A stretch of 64,000 bases of DNA. Origin: an uncultured Oscillospiraceae bacterium. GTDB taxonomy: Bacteria; Bacillota; Clostridia; Oscillospirales; Oscillospiraceae. The stretch spans positions 39,361-103,360 of the forward strand of contig CANQTW010000006.1 of assembly GCA_947626845.1 (NCBI GenBank), written 5' to 3'. A program made the position numbers and the translations under genes. How positions within the stretch are numbered: the first letter of the stretch is position 1; each line of letters opens with the position of its first letter. Below, one piece after another: positions 1 through 8,055 of this stretch. The notes below the pieces were generated by a model. The model did not search any database. It was not told where the DNA came from and was given only the letters and a program-made list of their open reading frames with translations.

Positions 1-1265
1 CCGTCGCGGGGGAGCGGTGCGAGATACGTATCCTGAAGGTCCTGAAAAACCTGGCCTTTGCCAGGATAGAGCGGGTGCCGGAGCCCTCACCGGAGCGGGT
101 CGACCCCGGCTGTCCCCACTATCCCGCCTGCGGCGGGTGCGCGGCGCGGCACATGAGCTGCGCCGAGGAGCTTCGCTTCAAGCGGCAAAAGGTGGAGGAC
201 GCCCTGCGGCGCGTGGGCGGGGCGGACATATCAGTTGACATAATACATGGGGCCATTCAAACGGAGCGCTACCGGAACAAGGCCCAGCTGCCGGTATCCG
301 CGGGGCCGCGGATCGGCTTTTATCGGGGCCGGAGCCACGACGTCATCGACGTGCCGGACTGCCGGCTGGAGCCGGAGTGCGTGGGACAGGCCCGGAGCGC
401 GGTGCTGGACTGGATGGCGGCTTCCGGCGCGGAGGCCTACGACGAGAGGGCCCATCGGGGCCTGGTGCGGCATCTGTACGTGAGGACCAACAGCGCCGGG
501 CAGGCGCTGGTTTGCCTGGTGGTCAACGCCCCGGCGGAGCGGGCTCTCCCCGATGAGGCGGGGCTGGTGGGCCGGATAAGGGAGGCCCTGCCCGGATGTA
601 CCGGCGTGGTGCTGTCGGAAAATACACAAAAAACCAACGTGATCCTGGGCGGCGTCTACCGTACCCTGTGGGGCAGTCCCACCCTGGACGAGACGCTGTG
701 CGGCCTCACCTTCCGGCTGTCCGTGCCGTCTTTTTTCCAGGTGAATCGGGATCAGTGCCAGGTCCTCTATCGCCGCGCCCTGGACTTCGCCGCCCTGACG
801 GGGGAAGAGACGGTGCTGGACCTCTACTGCGGCATTGGCACCATCTCCCTGTGTGCCGCAAAAAGGGCGAAAAGGGTCATCGGCGCGGAGATCGTGCCGG
901 AGGCCGTGGAGGACGCCCGGCGCAACGCGGAAGTAAATCATATCGAAAACGCGGCTTTTTTCTGCGGCGACGCCGCGGATACCGCCTTGATGCTGGCCCG
1001 TCAGGGCATCCGTCCCGATGTGGTCATCGTGGACCCGCCCCGTCGGGGCCTCGCGCCGGAGGTCATTCAAACCGTCGCGGAGATGTCCCCGGAGCGCCTT
1101 GTGTACGTCTCCTGCGACCCCGCCACCCTGGCCCGTGACGTGAAGCTCTTCTCCGCCCAAGGCTATCAAGCCGTAAAAGCCGAAGCCGTGGACATGTTCC
1201 CCAGAACACAGCACGTGGAGACGGTGTGCCTATTGGCCAAATCTCCGGCAGGAAAGGGGAGATGA
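1..1265 (+). CDS. rlmD: 23S rRNA (uracil-5-)-methyltransferase, RlmD/RumA family (5' end outside window)
   Basis: This enzyme would transfer a methyl group from SAM to C5 of a uridine in 23S rRNA. The open frame runs from base 3 without a start, so about 420 residues are visible and the gene begins upstream. The first residues look like the end of a TRAM RNA-binding domain. Next comes a cysteine cluster, CPHYPACGGC, that fits the iron-sulphur ligands of RumA-type enzymes. The C-terminal half has the SAM motif DLYCGIGTISL, the VDPPRRG motif and YVSCDPATLARD, whose Cys is the expected nucleophile. The GTG at 75 is internal because the homologous frame continues upstream. Firmicutes members of this family (RlmCD) can modify two positions, so the exact target is not certain. 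Three bases separate it from the next gene, suggesting co-transcription. Confidence 0.9.
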   Translation, partial: VAGERCEIRILKVLKNLAFARIERVPEPSPERVDPGCPHYPACGGCAARHMSCAEELRFKRQKVEDALRRVGGADISVDIIHGAIQTERYRNKAQLPVSAGPRIGFYRGRSHDVIDVPDCRLEPECVGQARSAVLDWMAASGAEAYDERAHRGLVRHLYVRTNSAGQALVCLVVNAPAERALPDEAGLVGRIREALPGCTGVVLSENTQKTNVILGGVYRTLWGSPTLDETLCGLTFRLSVPSFFQVNRDQCQVLYRRALDFAALTGEETVLDLYCGIGTISLCAAKRAKRVIGAEIVPEAVEDARRNAEVNHIENAAFFCGDAADTALMLARQGIRPDVVIVDPPRRGLAPEVIQTVAEMSPERLVYVSCDPATLARDVKLFSAQGYQAVKAEAVDMFPRTQHVETVCLLAKSPAGKGR

Positions 1266-1268
1266 GAG

Positions 1269-2066
1269 ATGCTGAAATTTGGGATGCCCACGCTGATCGA
1301 GCTTCCCGCGTTGGAGGACTGCGCGGCCAAGTGCGTGGAGCTGGGGCTGGACTTTGTGGAGCTCAATATGAATCTGCCCCAGTATCAGCCGGGGGAGCTC
1401 GACGCCGCCCGCTGTAGGGAGATTTCAGAGAAATACGGGATATTTTACACCATCCATCTGGACGAGAACCTGAATATCAGCGATTTTAACCCCTATATCG
1501 CCGAGGGGTACAGGCGCACCGTCGTGGAGACCGTCGAGCTGGCAAAGAAGCTTCACATCCCCGTTTTGAATATGCACCTGGCCAAGGGCGTCTATTTCAC
1601 CCTGCCGGACAGAAGGGTCTACCTCTTTTCCCAGTACAAGGAGCGGTATCTCAACAGCGTCGCCGCCTTCCGCAAGCTGTGCGAGGAGGCCATTGGCGGC
1701 GCGGGGATAACCGTCTGCCTTGAAAACTGCGACGGATATACGGATTTTCAAAAGGAGGCGCTGGAGATGCTTTTAGAATCCCCAGTGTTCGGTCTGACCT
1801 TCGATATCGGACACGACCACGCCTGCGGCGGAACGGATGAAGGCTTTATCGCCGCGCACAAGTCCCGCCTGGTGCATATGCACATGCACGACGCCCTGGG
1901 GAAGAAAAATCATCTGGCCCTGGGAACCGGAGAGATAGACCTTGAGAAATACCTGAAGCTGGCGGAGGAGCAAAACTGCCGGGTGGTGTTGGAGACGAAA
2001 ACCGTGGCGGGGCTGACGCGATCTGTAGAGTGGGTGAGGAATCATATGAACGCAACCGCTGGTTGA
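1269..2066 (+). CDS. sugar phosphate isomerase/epimerase (xylose isomerase-like TIM barrel)
   Basis: This 265-residue protein matches the xylose isomerase-like TIM barrel family (IolE/UxaE/Nfo superfamily), metal-dependent enzymes acting on sugars or related polyols. Supporting features are the opening MLKFGMPTLIELPALEDCA, the internal LDENLNI and LNMHLAKG strands, the ENCDGYTDF segment with a likely metal-ligand Glu, and DIGHDHACGG followed by HMHMHD, which are typical metal and substrate positions. The start ATG follows a purine-rich GGGGAGATGAGAG. It lies three bases after the methyltransferase and the two are probably one transcript. The substrate cannot be read from the sequence. Confidence 0.8.
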   Translation: MLKFGMPTLIELPALEDCAAKCVELGLDFVELNMNLPQYQPGELDAARCREISEKYGIFYTIHLDENLNISDFNPYIAEGYRRTVVETVELAKKLHIPVLNMHLAKGVYFTLPDRRVYLFSQYKERYLNSVAAFRKLCEEAIGGAGITVCLENCDGYTDFQKEALEMLLESPVFGLTFDIGHDHACGGTDEGFIAAHKSRLVHMHMHDALGKKNHLALGTGEIDLEKYLKLAEEQNCRVVLETKTVAGLTRSVEWVRNHMNATAG

Positions 2067-2100
2067 CAGATAGTTGGTAGAGCGCAACCGAGCTTTTTTG

Positions 2101-2106
2101 TATAAT
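2101..2106 (+). promoter_or_regulatory. -10 box of the XRE regulator promoter
   Basis: A consensus TATAAT sits 32 bases before the ATG of the XRE gene, in an AT-rich patch unlike the GC-rich surroundings. A TTGACA at about 2064 is too far away to be a standard -35; TTGGTA nearer by has a 21-base spacing. The -10 is convincing and the -35 is not. Confidence 0.45.
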
Positions 2107-2138
2107 ATAGGCACCTGAAAGACAAGGAGGTGCCCGGT

Positions 2139-2774
2139 ATGAGCCTGGGTGAAAACATCAAGAGAAGGCGGGAGCAATTAAAGCTCTCCCAGGAGGTTGT
2201 GGCGGAGCGGCTGGGCGTGAGCCGGCAGGCCGTCTCCAAGTGGGAAACGGGGAAGTCCGAGCCCACGGCGGCCAATCTGGTGGAGCTGACAAAGCTGCTG
2301 GAGACAGACCTCTCAGAGCTGGTGGAGGGGCCGAAGGACACGCCAAAGGACGCGGCGGCGCCGCCGGAGGACAGGAAAAAGCCCAATCCGATCCTGCGGA
2401 CGAACCTGACCCGCTGGGCGATCATCCTTCAGGCCGGCTTCTTAGTGGGGTTTGCCACGGCGTTCTATCATTACAACCGTATTAAGGCCGACACACCTTC
2501 CAAGGCGCTTCTGATTCCGGTCTTCTTAGAGCTGATCCTGTTGGCCGCCTGCTCCGTATGGATGGCGTCCAACCACCGCTTTACGCAAGACCCCAAACAG
2601 CGGCGGAAAAATATCACTATCGAGCTTGGCTATTGCGCCCTGCAAGCCCTCCTGGGCCTTCTGGATATCCGCTTCGGCATGGGGATCGTGGGCGCGGTCC
2701 TCATTATCACCGTGGGGCTTGTCTACATACTGTACGTCAATCCGAAATTCATGGGCCGGAAGCTGACAAAATGA
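2139..2774 (+). CDS. XRE-family helix-turn-helix regulator with C-terminal membrane segments
   Basis: The N-terminal 65 residues form a Cro/CI-type helix-turn-helix: IKRRREQLKLSQEVVAERLG followed by VSRQAVSKWETGKSEP, the standard recognition helix and loop. A charged proline-rich linker (residues about 70-90) leads to about four hydrophobic stretches (WAIILQAGFLVGF, ALLIPVFLELILLAA, a weaker one, and GIVGAVLIITVGLVYILYV), so the protein is probably anchored in the membrane with its DNA-binding head in the cytoplasm. A GTG nine bases upstream is possible, but AAGGAGG at 2124-2130 is ideally spaced for the ATG at 2139. Such HTH-membrane proteins often control adjacent transport or envelope genes; the target here is unknown. 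Confidence 0.85.
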   Translation: MSLGENIKRRREQLKLSQEVVAERLGVSRQAVSKWETGKSEPTAANLVELTKLLETDLSELVEGPKDTPKDAAAPPEDRKKPNPILRTNLTRWAIILQAGFLVGFATAFYHYNRIKADTPSKALLIPVFLELILLAACSVWMASNHRFTQDPKQRRKNITIELGYCALQALLGLLDIRFGMGIVGAVLIITVGLVYILYVNPKFMGRKLTK

Positions 2775-2817
2775 ATCATTAGATAGAATCGAGATCATAC
2801 AAAGGAGGAACAGGGGT

Positions 2818-3549
2818 ATGGGATTTCTGGAGCTTTTTGAAGAGAAGAAGCCGATCATCGGCATGATCCACCTGGGGGGCGGTGGGGGAGAAGGCTTCCA
2901 CGCCAGGGCCAGGCTGGAGATCGGACAGATGTACGAGTGCGGCCTGGACGCCGTGCTGGTGGAGGACTACTTCGGCACCGCCGAGGACGTGGCCTGGACG
3001 CTGGCGTATCTCCAGAAGAACTATCCCGGTAAGATATACGGCGTCAACCTGCTGGGCGACTTCTCTGGCAGCTACGAGGCCGCCAGACACTACGGCGCGG
3101 CCTTCATGCAGGCCGATTCCATCTGCGGGCACCTCCAGCCCCAGAGGGATCAGGAGTTTGCCCGTATGGTCAATGCCCTCCGGGACGGGACGGTCAGCGT
3201 GCTGGGCGGCGTCCGGTTCAAGTATCAGCCCGTGCTGTCGGGCCGGAGCGTGGAGGAGGATCTGCGCCTGGGCATGGAGCGCTGTGACGCCATCGTGGTC
3301 ACGGGGGCCGGTACGGGCATCAACACGGAGCTGGACAAGATCAAAGCCTTCCGCCAGGTGACCGGCAGCTTCCCGCTGGTCGTGGGCGCTGGCCTCACTG
3401 CCGAGACGGTCAGGGAGCAGCTTACATACGCCGACGGCGCCATTGTGGGAAGCTGGTTCAAGGAGGAGGGCAAGGCCGTCAACCCCCTGGACCCCCAGCG
3501 CGTGGAGCGCTTTATGGGGGAGGTCCGCGCACTCCGCGCCGGCCTTTGA
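2818..3549 (+). CDS. BtpA/SgcQ family TIM-barrel protein
   Basis: This 243-residue protein belongs to the BtpA/SgcQ family, phosphoribosylanthranilate-isomerase-like TIM barrels. Typical features are IIGMIHLGG near residue 13, the GVNLLGDF strand, FMQADSICGHLQP, VLGGVRFKYQP, IVVTGAGTG and the phosphate-binding-like VVGAGLTAETV and ADGAIVGSWFK near the end. Members have been linked to photosystem I biogenesis in cyanobacteria and to sugar operons in enteric bacteria (sgcQ), but no biochemical activity is firmly assigned. It begins after AAAGGAGGAACAGGGGT. The sugar-isomerase-like neighbour at 1269 makes a role in sugar or nucleoside metabolism plausible, though this is inference. Confidence 0.8.
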   Translation: MGFLELFEEKKPIIGMIHLGGGGGEGFHARARLEIGQMYECGLDAVLVEDYFGTAEDVAWTLAYLQKNYPGKIYGVNLLGDFSGSYEAARHYGAAFMQADSICGHLQPQRDQEFARMVNALRDGTVSVLGGVRFKYQPVLSGRSVEEDLRLGMERCDAIVVTGAGTGINTELDKIKAFRQVTGSFPLVVGAGLTAETVREQLTYADGAIVGSWFKEEGKAVNPLDPQRVERFMGEVRALRAGL

Positions 3550-3597
3550 CGCTGACGGACAGAGCAGCGCTTAAAAAACGATTCGGAGGCAGTCATC

Positions 3598-3969
3598 ATG
3601 AGTGAAAAGAAAAAGCTTACCTTTGACGAGAAGATGGACCTCTTAGTGGGCAAGGTGCTGGAGCTTCTTTCCGGCTATGTGGAAGAGGCCGGGGATCAGC
3701 CCCCGTTCCGGCAGTTTGTGACCATGGACATCCCGGACTGGCCCCAGAACGACGAGGCCCTGGTGGAGGTCTATACCTCCGATCAATGGCGCATCCGGGT
3801 GGGCGTCCACCGAGAGGGCAGTGACCGCTTTAGCTGGCACTTCCTGGACGCCGGTTCCAGGACGTACATCCTGGAGCGCCTGCGCGCCCCGGAGACCCAC
3901 GCCTCGGTGAGAAGCTCCATCCTGGAGCTGATAGAGAGCGTGGACAACTGGTACGCCGAGCACGACTGA
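3598..3969 (+). CDS. conserved hypothetical protein, acidic, 123 aa
   Basis: I do not recognise this protein. It is small, soluble and acidic, has no signal peptide or membrane segment, and is rich in Trp and Asp/Glu (MDIPDWPQNDEALVEVYTSD, GSDRFSWHF). The last 35 residues look helical and end in SVDNWYAEHD. It has a good ribosome site (CGGAGGCAGTCATC) and follows the BtpA-like gene by 48 bases on the same strand, so it may be the last gene of that transcript; the AT-rich stretch with a palindrome follows its stop. Codon use is like its neighbours, which supports a real gene. Confidence 0.6.
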   Translation: MSEKKKLTFDEKMDLLVGKVLELLSGYVEEAGDQPPFRQFVTMDIPDWPQNDEALVEVYTSDQWRIRVGVHREGSDRFSWHFLDAGSRTYILERLRAPETHASVRSSILELIESVDNWYAEHD

Positions 3970-3984
3970 GCGGGGAACACAAAG

Positions 3985-4000
3985 CAATCACGAGTGATTG
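3985..4000. promoter_or_regulatory. 7-bp inverted repeat, possible operator
   Basis: CAATCAC and GTGATTG form a perfect inverted repeat around a two-base centre, 30 bases before the -35 box of the asparaginase promoter. A two-base loop cannot form a hairpin in RNA, so a binding site for a dimeric regulator is more likely than a terminator. No regulator is assigned. Confidence 0.4.
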
Positions 4001-4029
4001 TGATATAAATATACCATATAGATTTCGAC

Positions 4030-4058
4030 TTGTCAATAGTATTTTTAAGTATTATTAA
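4030..4058 (+). promoter_or_regulatory. sigma-A type promoter of the asparaginase gene
   Basis: TTGTCA (4030-4035) and TATTAA (4053-4058) are separated by exactly 17 bases in an AT-rich island of an otherwise GC-rich region, about 75 bases before the asparaginase start. Confidence 0.6.
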
Positions 4059-4134
4059 TGCAAGTTTCGTATAAATAAAAATGCGGGCCGAAGCGCCCGA
4101 CGGGAGACAGACCGTGGAAAATGGGGGAGAGGAT

Positions 4135-5136
4135 ATGAAAAACATCCTGCTCATCGGCACCGGGGGGACCATCGCGTCCCGCGAGACCGGTGACGGGCTG
4201 GCGCCGGAGCTGACGGCCTCGGAGCTGCTGGCGGGGCTTTCGGGGGTGGAGAGCGGCATCCGGACGGACGCCGTGGAGCTGCTGGCCCTGGACAGCACCA
4301 ACATTGAGCCGCGGCACTGGCTCATGATCGCGGCGTGCATAAAAGAGAATTATGTTAACTATGACGGCTTTGTGATCACCCACGGTACGGACACGCTGGC
4401 CTACACCGCGGCGGCGCTGAGCTATCTTGTAAAGGGGAGTCCCAAGCCCATCGTTCTCACCGGGGCGCAGAGGCCCATGGGGGTGGACTCCACCGACTCC
4501 AGGGAGAACCTGCGGGACGCCCTTCTCTGCGCGGCGTCGGATATGCCGGGAGTATCCATCGTCTTTGACCACAAGATCATCCTGGGCACCCGCGCCAAAA
4601 AGACGCGCTCCAAGAGCTTTTCGGCCTTTGAGAGCATCAATTACCCCGACCTGGGGGTCATCCGAGACGGGGCGGTGCTGCCCTTTATCCGCCAGGAGTG
4701 CGGGGCGGAGCCGGTGTTTTCGGACGCCCTTGACACGAACGTGGCGCTTTTGAAGCTGATCCCCGGCGTCAAACGGGACGTGCTGGACTTCCTCTTTGAG
4801 CGGAACGACGCCGTGGTCATTGAGAGCTTTGGCGTAGGGGGATTGCCGGAGGCCGGGGGCTTTTTTGAGTCTGTGCGGGCGTGGATGGAGCGGGGAAGGA
4901 TCGCCGTCCTCACCACCCAGGTGGAGAACGAGGGGTCGGACCTGACGGTCTATCACGTGGGCCACCGGCTCAAGCAGGAGCTGGGCGTTCTGGAGGCCTA
5001 CGACATGACCACCGAGGCGGTCATCGCCAAGCTTATGTGGATACTGGCGGGGACAAAAAATCCCACGGAGGTGGAACGGCTGTTCTATACCCCCGTGGCG
5101 TTGGACCTATTTCCGCGGACCGCGCCGGGAAAGTAA
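4135..5136 (+). CDS. ansA: L-asparaginase, type I (cytoplasmic)
   Basis: The protein hydrolyses L-asparagine to aspartate and ammonia. Both family signatures are present: LLIGTGGTIAS at residues 5-15 with the nucleophilic Thr, and ITHGTDTLAYTA near residue 85 with the second catalytic Thr-Asp pair. The VLTGAQRPMG and DSTDSRENL segments are also typical. The 333-residue length and the lack of a signal peptide fit the cytoplasmic type I (AnsA) group rather than the periplasmic type. An in-frame ATG at 4081 lies only 22 bases after the -10 box, and GGGGGAGAGGAT directly precedes the ATG at 4135, where the family's first strand begins. It has its own promoter and is followed by an R1 palindrome. 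Confidence 0.92.
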   Translation: MKNILLIGTGGTIASRETGDGLAPELTASELLAGLSGVESGIRTDAVELLALDSTNIEPRHWLMIAACIKENYVNYDGFVITHGTDTLAYTAAALSYLVKGSPKPIVLTGAQRPMGVDSTDSRENLRDALLCAASDMPGVSIVFDHKIILGTRAKKTRSKSFSAFESINYPDLGVIRDGAVLPFIRQECGAEPVFSDALDTNVALLKLIPGVKRDVLDFLFERNDAVVIESFGVGGLPEAGGFFESVRAWMERGRIAVLTTQVENEGSDLTVYHVGHRLKQELGVLEAYDMTTEAVIAKLMWILAGTKNPTEVERLFYTPVALDLFPRTAPGK

Positions 5137-5139
5137 AAC

Positions 5140-5167
5140 GGGCGGGTTGTAGAACCCGCCCCTACGG
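5140..5167. repeat. R1 palindrome copy
   Basis: GGGCGGGTT and AACCCGCCC form a hairpin ending in CCTACGG, three bases after the asparaginase stop. The same unit recurs at 7624, 14623 and 20243, so it is a dispersed intergenic repeat. A related half-site (TGTAGGGCCGCCCG) lies near 5228-5241. Confidence 0.75.
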
Positions 5168-5254
5168 CCCTTGACGAAGATTTGAAGATGGACGGAGCCG
5201 GCCCGCCGAATTTCGGGTAACGCACCTGTAGGGCCGCCCGTCCCGGTCAGCCAT

Positions 5255-5728
5255 TTACCTGACGATCTCCACCACTTCGCCGATATACATGGTGTGGGGG
5301 GATTCGGTTTTGTAGAAGGCGGAGACCACCTTTTCCGGCATGGAGGCGGTGTCCAGGTCCTGGCGGTAGAGTTTCTTGCAGAGAAGGGTGGTGTGGGCCT
5401 CCCGGAAGGTGACGGCGTTTTCCAGGAAGCGCGGCGTCAGGCCGGCCTTTGCCACCTTGTCACCGTCCCGGCCTGACTCGCTGCCCAGGAGCAGCAGGGC
5501 CTTCCGGCAGGATTCCGGGTAGAAGCTGACGGTGAAAAAGCCGTTTTCCTCCAAAAAGCCGTGGGTGTACCGGACGGGCTTGACATAGACGGTGACCACG
5601 GGCTTCCCCCAGAGGGTGCCGGCCCCGCCCCAACTGACGGTCATGGTGTTGAAGTTTTCCTTCGACCCGGCGGTGACCAGCGCCCACTCATTGTTGAAAA
5701 GACTGAAAATATCGGTTTTGAGTTCCAT
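5255..5728 (-). CDS. flavin reductase family protein (FMN-binding split barrel)
   Basis: This 157-residue protein resembles small flavin reductase-like FMN-binding split-barrel proteins, which bind FMN and pass electrons from NAD(P)H to flavin or other acceptors. Supporting segments are WALVTAGSKENFNTMTVSWG near the start, the flavin-contacting region of the family, then GKPVVTVYVKPVRYTHGFLE and FFTVSFYPE. The first ATG on the strand would give 19 extra residues; the start at 5728 is preferred because AAGGAGTCAGGTC precedes it and the family fold begins there. It is divergent from the beta-CASP gene, with 56 bases between the starts. The partner and electron acceptor are unknown. Confidence 0.8.
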   Translation of the reverse strand: MELKTDIFSLFNNEWALVTAGSKENFNTMTVSWGGAGTLWGKPVVTVYVKPVRYTHGFLEENGFFTVSFYPESCRKALLLLGSESGRDGDKVAKAGLTPRFLENAVTFREAHTTLLCKKLYRQDLDTASMPEKVVSAFYKTESPHTMYIGEVVEIVR

Positions 5729-5784
5729 TGACCTGACTCCTTTCTTGGATGAAAACAGTATACAACAAAGCGGAGGTGTTTTCA

Positions 5785-7395
5785 ATGAAAATCACATTTA
5801 TCGGCGCGACCCATGACGTGACGGGCAGCTGTACCCTGCTGGAGGCCGGCGGACATACCGTCCTCATTGACTGCGGCATGAGGCAGGGGACAACGGCCTT
5901 TGAAAATGTGCCTCTGCCCGTGGCGGAAAAGGACGTGGAGTGCGTCCTGCTGACCCACGCCCATGTGGATCACTCAGGGCTTCTGCCGCTCCTGTACAAA
6001 AACGGGTTCCGGGGGGCGGTGTACACCACGGAGGCCACCAGGAATCTCTGCGAGATCATGCTCCGTGACTGCGCCAACATCCAGATGAGCGAGGCGGAGT
6101 ACCAGTCCAGGAAGGCCCGCCGCGCCGGCGAGCCGGAGGTGCCGCCGCTTTTCGACCTGAACGACGCCGAGGGAGTGCTGAAGCTTTTCCGCGGGTGCGA
6201 GTACGAGCGGCCCATCCAGATAAACGAGGCCCTCACCGTGCGCTTTACCGACATCGGCCATCTTCTGGGCTCCGCCTGCGTCGAGGCGTGGCTCCACGAG
6301 GGGGACGAGGTACGGAAGATGGTCTTCTCCGGGGACGTGGGCAACACCGGCCAGCCCATCATCCGCGATCCCCAGCGGGTGGCGGAGGCGGACTATGTGA
6401 TGCTGGAGTCCACCTACGGAGACCGCTTCCACGGGGAGCGGAGGGAGTACATAAACACCCTGGCGAGGTTCCTCCAGAAGACCCTGGACCGGGGCGGCAA
6501 CGTGATCATCCCGTCCTTCGCCGTGGGCAGGACCCAGGAGATTTTATATTTCATCCGCGAGATCAAAAACGCCGGCCTGGTCAAGGGGCACACGGATTTT
6601 CCCGTCTATGTGGACAGTCCGCTGGCCAACGAGGCCACCTCGGTCTTTATGCAGTGCGACACGGCGTATCTGGACGAGGAGACAAGGGCCGTCATGGCCG
6701 CCGGGGAGAATCCGCTGGTGTTCCCCGGCCTGCGGCTCACCACCTCCACGGACGAGTCCAAGGCGCTGAATACGGACGCGGAGCCAAAGGTCATCCTCTC
6801 CGCCTCCGGCATGTGCGACGCGGGCCGCGTGCGCCATCATCTGAAGTACAACCTCTGGCGTCCGGAGTGCATGGTGCTGTTTGTGGGCTATCAGGCCGCC
6901 GGTACCCTGGGCCGGATCATCTATGACGGCGCGAAGAGCGTGAAGCTCTTCGGCGACGATGTGGCGGTCAACGCGGAGATACAGTATTTGCCCGGCGTTT
7001 CGGGACACGCGGACAAGGCGGGGCTGATCGACTGGATCACCGGCTTTGAGCCGAAGCCCAGGAAGGTTTTTGTGAATCACGGCGACGAGGGGGCCTGCGA
7101 GGAGCTGGCCCGGTGCCTCCGAGAGGAGCACGGCATCGACGCCTACGCCCCCTACTCCGGCACGGAGTACGACCTCAAGGCGGGGGAATTTGTGCGCCTG
7201 ACAGAGGGAGTCAGGGTGAGGAAGGAGAAGCCCGCCTCCCCGGCCCGCAAGCGCGCCGATGACGCCTACAAGCGGCTCCTGGACGCCGTCAACCGCCTGG
7301 CGCTCACCGCCAAGGAGTGCGAGGGCATGGCCACCAAGGAGCTGGCGAGGATAACGAATATGGTCAATTCGTTGACGGACAAAATGAGGAAGTGA
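5785..7395 (+). CDS. MBL-fold, beta-CASP RNA-processing hydrolase
   Basis: The protein is a metallo-beta-lactamase/beta-CASP nuclease of the YSH1/CPSF-like type, expected to bind two zinc ions and cut RNA. Visible motifs are the zinc-binding LLTHAHVDHSG, the later ligands GHLLGSA and FSGDVGN, ESTYGDR, the beta-CASP segment IIPSFAVGRTQEI, ILSASGMCDAGRVRHHL, VSGHADK and the C-terminal VNHGDE. The start at 5785 follows GCGGAGGTG and matches the first strand (MKITFIGA); the in-frame ATG at 5749 overlaps the divergent promoter. The last 60 residues are a basic helical extension absent from minimal family members. Whether it acts on mRNA or on rRNA cannot be judged from sequence. Confidence 0.88.
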   Translation: MKITFIGATHDVTGSCTLLEAGGHTVLIDCGMRQGTTAFENVPLPVAEKDVECVLLTHAHVDHSGLLPLLYKNGFRGAVYTTEATRNLCEIMLRDCANIQMSEAEYQSRKARRAGEPEVPPLFDLNDAEGVLKLFRGCEYERPIQINEALTVRFTDIGHLLGSACVEAWLHEGDEVRKMVFSGDVGNTGQPIIRDPQRVAEADYVMLESTYGDRFHGERREYINTLARFLQKTLDRGGNVIIPSFAVGRTQEILYFIREIKNAGLVKGHTDFPVYVDSPLANEATSVFMQCDTAYLDEETRAVMAAGENPLVFPGLRLTTSTDESKALNTDAEPKVILSASGMCDAGRVRHHLKYNLWRPECMVLFVGYQAAGTLGRIIYDGAKSVKLFGDDVAVNAEIQYLPGVSGHADKAGLIDWITGFEPKPRKVFVNHGDEGACEELARCLREEHGIDAYAPYSGTEYDLKAGEFVRLTEGVRVRKEKPASPARKRADDAYKRLLDAVNRLALTAKECEGMATKELARITNMVNSLTDKMRK

Positions 7396-7403
7396 CATTT
7401 GAT

Positions 7404-7616
7404 GCCCGCCTGACAGGCGGGCGGGGGATTTCCGCCGAGCGGCGGAGGGATTTACTTTCTCCTCTTTTGTCTCGTCAAAAGAGGAGAAAGTAACAAAGAG
7501 GAGAAAAACAACCAGAGGGGGGATTTCGATTTCCCCCCTCTGGACACCCCCTTAAAACGACCAGAGGGGGGCTTGCGAGCCCCCATCTGGATTCCCCCCA
7601 GGGGAACGCACGCACG
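7404..7616 (+). repeat. R2 transcript-tail repeat, copy 1
   Basis: This begins nine bases after the beta-CASP stop. In order it has a small GCCCGCCT/AGGCGGGC hairpin, a TCCTCTTTTG/CAAAAGAGGA hairpin, a CAGAGGGGGGA/TCCCCCCTCTG hairpin, and a block with GGGGGCTTGCGAGCCCCC. The same series occurs at 36567-36757 in the same orientation and at 8052-7761 and 37066-36981 reversed. Each copy points away from the gene that ends next to it. The hairpins probably act as transcription terminators or RNA stabilisers. Confidence 0.75.
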
Positions 7617-7623
7617 ACAGCCT

Positions 7624-7713
7624 GTAGGGGCGGGTTCCAAACCCGCCCGCCGAATTCCTGGAAATTAAATTTCAACGCCGTAGGGGCCGCCGCCCACGGC
7701 GGCCCGCCGAATT
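7624..7713. repeat. R1 palindromes, two in tandem
   Basis: Two palindromes, GTAGGGGCGGGTT...AACCCGCCCG and GTAGGGGCCGCC...GGCGGCCCG, each end in CCGCCGAATT and are separated by a short AT-rich spacer. The same pair occurs at 14623-14760. No coding potential is seen. Confidence 0.75.
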
Positions 7714-7760
7714 ACCGACAAACCCCGTGCGTGGCAAATCCTGTTTTCCGCGCCGGCCAT

Positions 7761-8052
7761 CGTGCGGGCGCTCCCCTGGGGTTCTCCACATAGGGGCCGC
7801 GGCCCCTGTGTGGTCATTTTTAAAAGGTGGGGTCCAGGGGAGGGCGGGGCCCCCGCCGAACTTAGTTCGGTGGGGAGAGGAGGAGCCAAGCCCGCGCCTG
7901 AGCCCTGGCGTTTGCGCCGGGGCGAGGTTAAGCGGCTTTCGCGACGACGAGGAAATCCCTCCCCTGGTTTCTTTTTCCCTTTTGTTACCTTTTCCCTTTT
8001 TGGAAAGCCAAAAAGGGAAAAGTAAATCCCCCTCCGCCCTATAAGGGCGGAA
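7761..8052 (-). repeat. R2 transcript-tail repeat, copy 2 (reverse), carrying a nested R3 unit
   Basis: Read on the minus strand this starts three bases after the stop of the gene at 8056 and follows the order of R2: GGGCGG hairpin, TTTTCCCTTTTT hairpin, then CCAGGGGAGG. The loop of that last hairpin is replaced by about 109 bases (7844-7952) matching the R3 repeat found alone at 46215-46317, after which R2 resumes with CCTCCCCTGG and ends in GGGGAGCGCCCGCACG. Open frames across this region are repeat artefacts. Confidence 0.75.
7844..7952. repeat. R3 repeat nested in R2
   Basis: About 109 bases including CGGTGGGGAGAGGAGGAG, AAGCCCGCGCCTGAGCCC and GGCGAGGTTAAGCGGC are nearly identical, in inverse orientation, to 46215-46317. 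A central block of about 15 bases differs between the copies. Confidence 0.75.
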
Positions 8053-8055
8053 GCC

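Noticed and set aside
7727..8044. Overlapping short frames in the 7.7-8.0 kb gap (AKPAPEP-type peptides), also seen at 45806-46339 on the minus strand
   Set aside because: They are translations of the R2/R3 repeats; the same peptide arises at both sites only because the DNA repeat is shared.
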